NCBI RefSeq assembly: GCF_020531965.1 | Contig: NZ_JAJAWH010000021.1 | Location: forward strand, 25,549 to 89,548 | Length of the DNA: 64,000 nucleotides | DNA from: Pseudorhizobium xiangyangii | Lineage (GTDB): Bacteria; Pseudomonadota; Alphaproteobacteria; Rhizobiales; Rhizobiaceae | Direction of reading: 5' to 3' | In this document: positions 53,723 through 61,224 of the stretch, piece after piece | Position numbering within the stretch: the stretch's first letter is position 1 | Layout: every line of letters starts with the position of its first letter | The notes under the pieces: model-generated | Told to the model about the DNA's origin: nothing | Databases searched by the model: none | What the model saw: the letters and a program-made list of their open reading frames with translations, nothing else | Translations under genes and position numbers: made by a program

Positions 53723-55324
53723 TTAACGACCAGGCGCATCATCGCCGAGCCAAAGCGAATCTACTTCAATAATCGCAGCTTCGGTCACATTGGCGTCGAC
53801 ACCGTGAATCCATGGCTGAATGGCCACGACTGCCTTGTTGTAGTTGTGGAACCAGACAGGCGCCTGCTCAAAAATGTAGGCGTCTGCCTTCTTCAAAAGC
53901 TCGATACGCTTGACCGGATCCGATTCGGCCGAGGCCGCATCCAGTATTGCGTCATAAGCAGGATCTTTGAAGGCGCTGCGGTTACAGCCCGAACGGCCTA
54001 CACGGCTGTCAAAGCAGCGCAAGGTGGTGAGCGGATCAGGTCCGGTGCCAGCGGAGCGAAACCATGCCAAGGCTGATCCCTGATCCATTTCGTCAACAAG
54101 CGTATTGGAATCGATGACCTTGGCCTTGGCAGTGATGCCGACCTCTTTGAGGAATGGCATCATGGCTTCCAGGACACCGAGGCTCGACGTAGCTTCCAGC
54201 ACGGATACTGTCACTTCAAAGCCATCAGCATAACCGGCTGCGGCCAGCAGTTCCTTTGCCTTGGCCGGGTCATACGGATATGGCGCGCGGTCTTTGTCAA
54301 ATGCCGGGGATGTCGCCGGTAGCCAGCCAGTCGCTTTATAGGCTTTGTCTTTGAGAAGTTTGCGGATGATGATGTCACGATCAACAGCATAGTTGATCGC
54401 CTGACGCACACGTATATCGTCGAATGGCTTCCTTTCAGTGTTCATGCCCATATGGCGGGTGAACACTTCCGAAATTTCGATCAGGCCCTTGGAAAGCTCC
54501 GGATCAGCCTTGTAGAGAACATAGGCGTTTTCTGACAGAACAGTTGCATCCAGCTCACCGGCACGAAATGCCATGTCGAGCGCGCTATTGTCGCCGGAGA
54601 TGGTGAAATCCACCGCATCGGCATAAGGCTTGCCTTGCTTGAAATACTTGTCGAATTTTTTACCGGAGATTTTTGAACCTTCGACATGATCTTCAAAAAC
54701 GAATGGCCCAAGACCGACCGGATGGGTAAGGAAATTCTCACCTTCCACTTCTTCCTTTGGCAGAATGGCCGTGATTGCTTCGAATAATTGCGTACCCGGA
54801 TCGAGAAGATCCTTGAATGTCAGCGAAAATGTACGGTCATCAATCTTTTTAATGCCGACGATCTCCTTAGCTTCACCCTTGGAATATTCTTGCGCGCCGA
54901 CGAGTGTGCCGACCTGTACCGCGCCCGGATAGCCCTTCGCCGGATCCATGACACGCGTATAGGACCAGACGACGTCGTCTGCCGTCAGATTGCGGCCATT
55001 GTGGAAGTATATGTTGTCAAAAAGCTTATACGTGAAGGTTTTACCGTCTTCGCTGGTCTCCACCAGTTCAGCCAGATCAAGAGCTGGCGCATTCTTGGCA
55101 GAATCCCATGTGTAGAGGGATCGATGAAACGCCTTGGACACCACCATGTCCTGCGAGGTGTAAGTCGCATGCGGATCAAGGCTTTTGAGAGCAGCACCAT
55201 AGGGCGCTGCCAAATGCAGCGTGCCACCTGGCTTCGGCTCATCTGCCCAGACAGAACTTGCAGGAATGGCTGCAAACAGCGCTGCAGTCATAAGCGCGGA
55301 TTTCATAACAGATCGATAGTACAT
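53723..55324 (-). CDS. Oligopeptide ABC transporter substrate-binding protein (OppA/DppA type)
   Basis: The periplasmic binding protein has 533 residues with a Sec signal ending in PASSVWAD. The mature part starts EPKPGGTLHLAAPYGAALKS LDPH in the normal family order and carries GPFVFEDHVEGSKI, NTERKPFDDIRVRQAINYAVDR and YPYDPAKAKELLAAAGYADG. The start has AGGGGAC just upstream. A second ATG six codons in is possible. It heads the import operon and sets the specificity. The neighbours suggest murein-derived or other D-amino-acid peptides, but the sequence alone does not show it. Confidence 0.93.
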   Translation of the reverse strand: MYYRSVMKSALMTAALFAAIPASSVWADEPKPGGTLHLAAPYGAALKSLDPHATYTSQDMVVSKAFHRSLYTWDSAKNAPALDLAELVETSEDGKTFTYKLFDNIYFHNGRNLTADDVVWSYTRVMDPAKGYPGAVQVGTLVGAQEYSKGEAKEIVGIKKIDDRTFSLTFKDLLDPGTQLFEAITAILPKEEVEGENFLTHPVGLGPFVFEDHVEGSKISGKKFDKYFKQGKPYADAVDFTISGDNSALDMAFRAGELDATVLSENAYVLYKADPELSKGLIEISEVFTRHMGMNTERKPFDDIRVRQAINYAVDRDIIIRKLLKDKAYKATGWLPATSPAFDKDRAPYPYDPAKAKELLAAAGYADGFEVTVSVLEATSSLGVLEAMMPFLKEVGITAKAKVIDSNTLVDEMDQGSALAWFRSAGTGPDPLTTLRCFDSRVGRSGCNRSAFKDPAYDAILDAASAESDPVKRIELLKKADAYIFEQAPVWFHNYNKAVVAIQPWIHGVDANVTEAAIIEVDSLWLGDDAPGR

Positions 55325-55352
55325 GACGTCCCCTTTTTTGATTTATTAGGTC

Positions 55353-56255
55353 TCAATTTTGGAAGGCATACCGGTAAAAGAGTTGCGCAAAATTGGGCAG
55401 GAAGCTCTTGTCATTGGCTGACCATTCTCCGTCGCACATCACACAGAGAATGAAACTTCTGCCGTCAGGTGTTTCCCCGTAAACCAAATCGTGTCTGGTC
55501 CATGATGTATGACCTGCTTTCGACCACGTCATGACATCCCGTGGCAAACCCTCGACCAAAAAACCACGGACCTGATCGCCCTCAGGATCAGCACCATTGG
55601 AATGGCGCTGAAACTCGCGGTTCATCAAACCCATCATCCAATCGGAACGCGCACGCGCACCGCGCGCAATGTCGTGCATCAACGTCCCTGCAGACAGGGC
55701 TGTGAGCAGGTTGCCATTTTTGCCATTGCGGATCTGCTTGGCGCGGCCGTAGGGGCTGTCCTCATACGTACCATGCAGTACGTTGATGCCTGCAAATTCA
55801 GAACGATTCTGTGATTCATACCATTGCTGAACACGGTGGCGCGCCGCACACCATGCTTCAAGCTCCTCTCCCTGCAGGGGCGCCCCATCATCTGCGCCGG
55901 TCAGGCGTCCGACCAGATAGACCGTGGCTTCATTGGAGGAGATTGCCATCATCTGTTCAGCGGCACGATCGTCTTCGGCGTGCTCGCCCAGTGCGCCTGT
56001 CTCGCGGAAGGCAGCTAGGGCATCCAGAAAGAACAGCTTTACGACACTGGCCGGATAAATCGGCTTCGTTGCCTGATGCCCGAACCATGGGGAGTTCAGG
56101 AATTCGCCGGGATCTGCCAATCGTAAGGGAGCATCAAAAAGGCAGGAAGCAACGCTTACTCGACCTTCATCGAGAGAACCGTTGGTTGACTGCAATGCCT
56201 CCGAAAGCGCGCGTGCTGCCGGATGCGTCGCCGGTATTTGGGCCTTCGAACTCAT
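55353..56255 (-). CDS. Serine hydrolase of the class A beta-lactamase fold, without signal peptide
   Basis: The 300-residue protein has the three-motif active site of penicillin-recognising enzymes: S70-V-V-K73 in IYPASVVKLFF, S106-S-N108 in AISSNEATVYL, and K246-A-G in SKAGHTSW. The last motif is KAG instead of KTG. There is no Sec or Tat signal, so it should be cytosolic, which is unusual for a beta-lactamase. A peptidase or amidase acting on imported D-amino-acid-containing peptides would fit, given the downstream importer genes on the same strand and the transpeptidase/M14 fusion. It is divergent from a LysR gene, like the ampC-ampR arrangement. Confidence 0.82.
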   Translation of the reverse strand: MSSKAQIPATHPAARALSEALQSTNGSLDEGRVSVASCLFDAPLRLADPGEFLNSPWFGHQATKPIYPASVVKLFFLDALAAFRETGALGEHAEDDRAAEQMMAISSNEATVYLVGRLTGADDGAPLQGEELEAWCAARHRVQQWYESQNRSEFAGINVLHGTYEDSPYGRAKQIRNGKNGNLLTALSAGTLMHDIARGARARSDWMMGLMNREFQRHSNGADPEGDQVRGFLVEGLPRDVMTWSKAGHTSWTRHDLVYGETPDGRSFILCVMCDGEWSANDKSFLPNFAQLFYRYAFQN

Positions 56256-56382
56256 TTCCGTTCCCCTACTTTTAAAGCAATCTAGTCATGGAAATTTGTT
56301 CGGTGATATAGAAACATCATTGGAACTTTATGCGCCCACGATATGATGTGGTAAAAATTGTCGCCATTTGTAAGGAAAGTCA

Positions 56383-57318
56383 GTGGGATCCGGCAAAGAT
56401 CATATCAGCTTGCGCCAGGTGGAAATCTTTCGCGCGACGATGAAATTTGGCACCGTCACGGCTGCCGCGGCTGCCCTTGGTTCCTCTCAACCAACCATTA
56501 CGCGTGAGTTATCAAGACTGGAGGAACATATAGGCTTTCGCCTGTTTGAGCGGCGCCTGCAAAGATTGGTGCCAACAGCCAGAGCCCTCAAGCTATTTGA
56601 GGAGGTGCAAGCATCATTCATCGGTCTGGACCGTATCAATGGCTTTATCGATCGCTTGCGCGATGCTTCGGAAGAAGTGCTGACCGTCGCTTCTCTGCCA
56701 GCCTTTGCGCAGACGATATTGCCCGAAGCGGTTGCGCGATTAAATGCTGCTCATCCCGATTTGACATTGAAGATCAGCACGGTCGATCCCCGCAACCAAT
56801 CAGGCATTTCGGGCTTCAATTTTGATGTCGGTCTGATTGAGGACGTTTATACGCAAAGAGATGCGGAATCGCGCGTAATATGGGTATTCAAGCTTGTTGC
56901 CATCATGTCGCCGGATCATCCTCTGGCACAACATGACTACCTTGAGCCGCACCATTTTGAGGACATCAACTTCATCAGCCTCGGCTCCCAAGACCCTTAT
57001 AGGCTGAGTGTGGAACGAATTTTCGACATGGCCGGGACAAAACGCCGGCTGTTTCTGTCATCACAATCAGCCAATAGCGTGTGCGAACTGGTGCTGAAAG
57101 GATTGGGCGTTTCAATCGTAAATCCACTCACCGCTCTAAGTTATGAGAAGCACGGCCTTGTCCTAAAGCCCTTTCTGCCCGCTCAGGATTTTGTCCTGTC
57201 CGTTCTACGTCCAATCAATCGACCTATCGTTGCAAGTTCTGATGCCTTGGTCGCACATCTCTCTCAAATATGCGCTGAAACACATCAGAAACTGGTTCGC
57301 GAACACTTGGCTCTTTGA
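56383..57318 (+). CDS. LysR-family regulator, divergent from the peptide operon
   Basis: The 311-residue regulator has a start HISLRQVEIFRATMKFGTVT, helix-turn-helix SSQPTITRELSRLEEHIGF, and a two-lobed effector domain. The GTG start is tentative. It is transcribed away from the serine hydrolase and peptide importer genes with 127 bases between, the usual LysR layout, so it probably controls them in response to a peptide or amino acid. Codon usage and base composition look like those of the peptide operon rather than those of the genes to its right. Confidence 0.88.
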   Translation: MGSGKDHISLRQVEIFRATMKFGTVTAAAAALGSSQPTITRELSRLEEHIGFRLFERRLQRLVPTARALKLFEEVQASFIGLDRINGFIDRLRDASEEVLTVASLPAFAQTILPEAVARLNAAHPDLTLKISTVDPRNQSGISGFNFDVGLIEDVYTQRDAESRVIWVFKLVAIMSPDHPLAQHDYLEPHHFEDINFISLGSQDPYRLSVERIFDMAGTKRRLFLSSQSANSVCELVLKGLGVSIVNPLTALSYEKHGLVLKPFLPAQDFVLSVLRPINRPIVASSDALVAHLSQICAETHQKLVREHLAL

Positions 57319-57342
57319 GCAAAGGCTTTCCATCGAAACTTC

Positions 57343-58617
57343 CTAGGCCTCGCTCGCATTGAGTGGTCGGAAATCTTGAAACGCTTCCGGCGCTTCGCTT
57401 TCGGACGTTGTATCGAGCGTCTCCGGAGACCAGAGCAGGGGAAGATAGGCTTTCAGCCACAAAAGCAGGGAAAGCGCCCAGCACGCAGCGGCAAAGCTAT
57501 GGGCGCCGCCTGGCAGCGCCATCTGGGGAAGAAATTCAGGCAGTACCCGCAAGAGCACAGCGACCAACATCGCTGTCAGTGCGCTCTTGGCCGTCAGCGA
57601 GAATCGCAGCGGTTGCCCGGTGTGCAACAAGCCCGCGATAGAGAAGACGGCAAGGACCCCGAGCCCAAGACCACCCATGACCATAACGTGCAACCCGCCG
57701 ACAAACGAGAACGGCAGCCCGACCAGCGACAATCCACAGACGAGAAGGCCAGCGCCCGAAAGGCCGCTGGAGGTGGAAAGTGCGAAGATTTCAGAACGGA
57801 ATGCTTCCCGCCCGATAAACCCCTCCGCCACCCGGTCGAGGAAGGCTGCCCCCGCCGCAAGCATGAGATAACCGCGCACGGCATCAGAGGCGCCGGCCAA
57901 TTCCGCCAGCAGCAGCAGTCCGACGAGCGCCGGCGCAAGGTTTACCCGCCCCGGGTGCGGGCGGTAGGGCGAGGTTGCCTCTGTCGGATCGAGGATGAAG
58001 TTGGTGACCGGAACGGTTATGCGCGACAACGCCAGGCCTAGAAGTCCCAGAAAGGCAAATACAGTGGTCCGGATCGCAGTTTCTCCGAGTTCGAAGTCAT
58101 CGGTCAGCATGGCATAGCGCAACGCACCCGCAGCGCTTGCCAGCGTGGCGAGAAACAGCAGGAAGCCAATGAAGCTTGTCGTACGCCGGCACCACGACAG
58201 CCGGGCCGCATAGACAATAAGGACTGCAAACCAGGCTTGGTCGGCGAACGCCGAGACAATGATGAGAGGCTCGGCTCCGACGAGACCGGCGATGCGGCCG
58301 ATGGCCCAGAGCCCCGCCAGCAGGAAGAGCGGTCGGCCCTTCATGGGTTGTGTGCCGGTCCATTCGGGAAGTGCCGAGGTGAGGAAGCCGATGAGCGCCG
58401 CCCCGAAGGAGCCGACGATCATCTCCTGGGCATGCCATTGGCCCGGCACGGTGGTGCGGGCGAATGGCAGATCGAAGCCGTAGCCGATTGCCCACAGGAG
58501 CGGCCAGAGCGCTCCATGCACGGCTGCGAGCGGGAAGAACAGTCGCAGCCCCTCCCCTCCCATCGCAGCGATGACATTGAGATTTCTCGATGCTGCGTCG
58601 CGCGGCACGGGCGTCAT
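57343..58617 (-). CDS. nnrS: NnrS family heme/copper membrane protein
   Basis: The polytopic membrane protein has 424 residues and about twelve hydrophobic segments. NnrS proteins bind heme and copper and are linked to nitric oxide metabolism and tolerance. Recognisable parts are RLFFPLAAVHGALWPLLW, QWHAQEMIVGSFGAALIGFL with the conserved H-E, LTSALPEWTG and GLHVMVMGGLGLGVLAVFS with a conserved histidine. The start overlaps the stop of the importer ATPase gene (ATGA). No nor, nir or nos genes are nearby, so its link to NO here is unsure. Its place at the end of an importer operon is unusual. Confidence 0.9.
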   Translation of the reverse strand: MTPVPRDAASRNLNVIAAMGGEGLRLFFPLAAVHGALWPLLWAIGYGFDLPFARTTVPGQWHAQEMIVGSFGAALIGFLTSALPEWTGTQPMKGRPLFLLAGLWAIGRIAGLVGAEPLIIVSAFADQAWFAVLIVYAARLSWCRRTTSFIGFLLFLATLASAAGALRYAMLTDDFELGETAIRTTVFAFLGLLGLALSRITVPVTNFILDPTEATSPYRPHPGRVNLAPALVGLLLLAELAGASDAVRGYLMLAAGAAFLDRVAEGFIGREAFRSEIFALSTSSGLSGAGLLVCGLSLVGLPFSFVGGLHVMVMGGLGLGVLAVFSIAGLLHTGQPLRFSLTAKSALTAMLVAVLLRVLPEFLPQMALPGGAHSFAAACWALSLLLWLKAYLPLLWSPETLDTTSESEAPEAFQDFRPLNASEA

Positions 58618-59366
58618 GTGATGCTCCGTTCGTTGTAATCGTTCACATGCGCGAACAGCCGATCCTCGGTCAGAAAAGCATGCGCCGTCTCGAACACCAT
58701 CCGATCGTCACGCTCGCCGGGGGACGAAGGTACGGAACGGCCGCCGGCAACGCCGCGCCCGTGGCTATCGAGGACAACGATGTGGTGGGCGATCCGCACC
58801 GCCTCCGAAAGATCATGGGTGATGAAGAGACCGGAAAGCCCGCTGCCGGCCACGGTATCAATCACGATGTCCTGCATCCTCCGCTTCAGGGCTACGTCGA
58901 GAGCAGTGAACGGTTCGTCGAAGAAAACGAAGTCGGGCTCCGCAATCAAAGCCCTCGCAATTGCCACCCGTTGACGCATGCCGCCCGAAAGCTGCGCCGG
59001 GAACTTGGCGAGATCCGCTGGCTCCAACGCCACCCGCGCGGCCGCATCCTCGACACGTGTGCGGAAGATTGGGCATCCTTTGCGACTGTGGGCGACAAGA
59101 CCAAATGCAATGTTGTCGGCCGCGGTCGCCCACGGCATCAGCCGAGGCTCCTGAAAAATAACGCCGTGGTGACGGTAGCTTCGGTAGATCCGCCCACGGC
59201 GGGGGTCCAGGAGCCCGGCCGCGATATGTGCCAGCGTGCTCTTGCCGGAGCCGGAGGGGCCAACCAGCGCCACCATCTCGCCGGCCTTGACGGCAAGGTC
59301 GATGCCATCAAGGACGGTGCGACCTAGAAACGCGTGGCCAATCTGCTCAAGCTGCAGCACCGTCAT
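58614..59366 (-). CDS. SsuB/TauB-type ABC transporter ATPase
   Basis: The 250-residue ATPase of the nitrate/sulfonate/taurine class has Walker A GPSGSGKST, VIFQEPRLMPWATAADNIAFG, signature [16 protein letters not shown], Walker B FVFFDEPFTALD and FITHDLSEAVRIAHH. The start was set at the ATG overlapping the permease stop. EPRLMPW is strongly conserved in this class. It is located between the permease and nnrS. Substrates of the class range from sulfonates to pyrimidine precursors and metal complexes. Confidence 0.93.
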   Translation of the reverse strand: MTVLQLEQIGHAFLGRTVLDGIDLAVKAGEMVALVGPSGSGKSTLAHIAAGLLDPRRGRIYRSYRHHGVIFQEPRLMPWATAADNIAFGLVAHSRKGCPIFRTRVEDAAARVALEPADLAKFPAQLSGGMRQRVAIARALIAEPDFVFFDEPFTALDVALKRRMQDIVIDTVAGSGLSGLFITHDLSEAVRIAHHIVVLDSHGRGVAGGRSVPSSPGERDDRMVFETAHAFLTEDRLFAHVNDYNERSIT

Positions 59367-60175
59367 CGCTTCACCCCCCACGGCCGCGCCGATTCTCGCC
59401 AGGCCTCGGCCTCGGCCCGCACGGGTTGCAGCAGCCCATACTCCACGGCAATGAGTGACGCGACGGAGAGCAATATCCAGGCAAGCGCTGCCGCTACGTC
59501 AAGATTGGCGCGGGCACTCGCGAGTTCGGCCCCGACGCCGCCCGCATTTGCCAGAAGTTCTGCCATGATGGATGCTTTGAAGGCCGTGCCGAGCGCCATC
59601 GTCAGCGCCGGAAACAGCGATTGCAAGATCTGCCGCAATGCGATGCGGACAAGTCGGCTGATTGGCCCCAGCCCCACAGCGCGCGACATGTCGTCAAGGC
59701 CACGATCCCGTCCGGCGATACCCTCCGCCGCTCCAATGAAGACAACCGGCAGGCCGGCAACCGCAGCGGTTGCCGCCACCGTGCCGGCGCCGTTACCGAA
59801 CCAGATCATCATCAGCACGATCCAGGCGATGGGTGGCACGCCGAGCAGCAGTGTGATCTGCGGGCGGGCGAGCCGCATGATCGCGGGATGGTAGCCAGCA
59901 AGGACGCCGGCTGCGGTACCAAAGAGAGCCGCTGCCGAGAAGCCGACAAGCGCCCGCGCGGCTGTGACGCCGATCAACCGCCAGTTTTCAGGATCGGCTA
60001 GCAGCCCGACCATGCTCACCAGCGTTTCCGCAGGCGCTGGCAGGATGAAGCTGCCATAGGTCTCGTGGCCTAGCTGCCAGATAGCTGCAAATACCGATAG
60101 GCCAGCCATGCCCGCCCAGGCAGACCAGAGGAATCGGCCGGTTCTGGCGGCACGGGTTCCCAGCATCGATATCAT
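59363..60175 (-). CDS. SsuC/TauC-type ABC transporter permease
   Basis: The permease has about 270 residues and six membrane segments. The EAA loop lies around DDMSRAVGLGPISRLVRIALR and the family's LLLGVPPIAWIVLMMIWFGNG (abbreviated: PPIAWIVLMMIWFG) is clear. The ATG chosen has GATGAGG upstream; earlier in-frame starts would overlap the binding-protein gene. It lies eight bases after that gene's stop, so the four genes form one operon with nnrS last. Confidence 0.92.
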   Translation of the reverse strand: MISMLGTRAARTGRFLWSAWAGMAGLSVFAAIWQLGHETYGSFILPAPAETLVSMVGLLADPENWRLIGVTAARALVGFSAAALFGTAAGVLAGYHPAIMRLARPQITLLLGVPPIAWIVLMMIWFGNGAGTVAATAAVAGLPVVFIGAAEGIAGRDRGLDDMSRAVGLGPISRLVRIALRQILQSLFPALTMALGTAFKASIMAELLANAGGVGAELASARANLDVAAALAWILLSVASLIAVEYGLLQPVRAEAEAWRESARPWGVKR

Positions 60176-60182
60176 TGCCTCA

Positions 60183-61199
60183 TCACAGATACAGCGTCCC
60201 GTCAGGCATCCGACCACCGATCATCTTTGGCTGCGTGCTGGCGATTACCTGGAGCAAGGCGTCCACCGCCGGTCGGGCGTCACGAGCGCGGATGGCCGCG
60301 AGGTTTGAATAGGGGATGGACTTCTCGATCACTGGCCGCGGTAGTTCGAGGGCTGCTGCGGCATGGTTGGCGGCATCCGCGGGATTGGCATTAACGGCAG
60401 CGGCCGCCTCTTCAAGGACCTTGAGCAGTGGCTCAATCTTGTCTGCATGCTCCTCCATGAATGAGGTGCTGAGAGCCAGGCCTGCCTGCGGTATCACCGG
60501 ACCCAGGCCGGTAACCTTGCCCCATTCCGCCTGCATGTCGATAGCCCGGCGGATCTTCTTGCCCGCCAGGGCTGCCATGACCATGGCGGCAGTTGCCGCT
60601 GGTTCTGGAACCAGCGCCGTTTCGATGCGACCAGCAAGCAACAGCTGGACTGCCTCGATAGGTGACCCGGCCATCTCGATCTGCACGTCGGCCTCCGTCA
60701 TTCCGTTGTGGGCCAGCACCGCACGGAAGACCAATTCCGGGGTATCGTTCGGGAACGGCACCGTAATCTTCCGCCCTCTGAGGTCGCCGAAACCATTGAT
60801 CGAGGCGTTACTGGAGATCGCGTAAAGCAGCCCGTTGGTCATCACGTTGGCCAGCTTCACACCGAGTCCGCGGGTGTGGAGATTGGCCGCGGCCGTAACC
60901 GGCATCACCACCGCTTGCATGTTGCCGGATGTCAGGCCTGCACGCATCTCGTCCGGCGTCCGCCAGACTTTGAATGAAACCTTATCTGCGACCTCGCCCA
61001 GCAGTCCGGCACCCACCGCATAGGCCAGGATGATGGAAGGCCCGGCGGGGGGGCCATATAGCGTGAGTTCGGAAAGTGGCGCCGCCTGCAATCGGCCGAT
61101 GGAGGGGACTGCAAGGGTCGCGGCAAGACCTGCGCACAGGCTACGGCGGCTGATTGGCTTATTGAGCAGGGTGTTCAAGTTGGTGCTCTTCTTGGTCAT
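60183..61199 (-). CDS. SsuA/NMT1-like ABC transporter binding protein with Tat-type signal
   Basis: The 338-residue binding protein begins with a twin-arginine type signal: ISRRSLCAGLAATLAVPS, cleaved near LQAAP. A Tat signal suggests folding or cofactor/metal loading before export. The mature part has LTLYGPPAGPSIILAYAVGAG, KVWRTPDEMRAGLTSG, LRGRKITVPFPNDTPEL and QLLLAGRIETALVPEPAAT, typical of the NMT1/SsuA-like group. It is directly downstream of a TonB-dependent receptor gene, and the two probably handle the same ligand at successive membranes. Confidence 0.92.
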   Translation of the reverse strand: MTKKSTNLNTLLNKPISRRSLCAGLAATLAVPSIGRLQAAPLSELTLYGPPAGPSIILAYAVGAGLLGEVADKVSFKVWRTPDEMRAGLTSGNMQAVVMPVTAAANLHTRGLGVKLANVMTNGLLYAISSNASINGFGDLRGRKITVPFPNDTPELVFRAVLAHNGMTEADVQIEMAGSPIEAVQLLLAGRIETALVPEPAATAAMVMAALAGKKIRRAIDMQAEWGKVTGLGPVIPQAGLALSTSFMEEHADKIEPLLKVLEEAAAAVNANPADAANHAAAALELPRPVIEKSIPYSNLAAIRARDARPAVDALLQVIASTQPKMIGGRMPDGTLYL

Positions 61200-61224
61200 G
61201 GAACCTATCCTTTCAATCCGCCAC

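Noticed and set aside
55353-56255. Antibiotic resistance beta-lactamase
   Set aside because: There is no signal peptide, the KTG motif is KAG, and the neighbours are peptide uptake genes. The fold is right but resistance is not supported.
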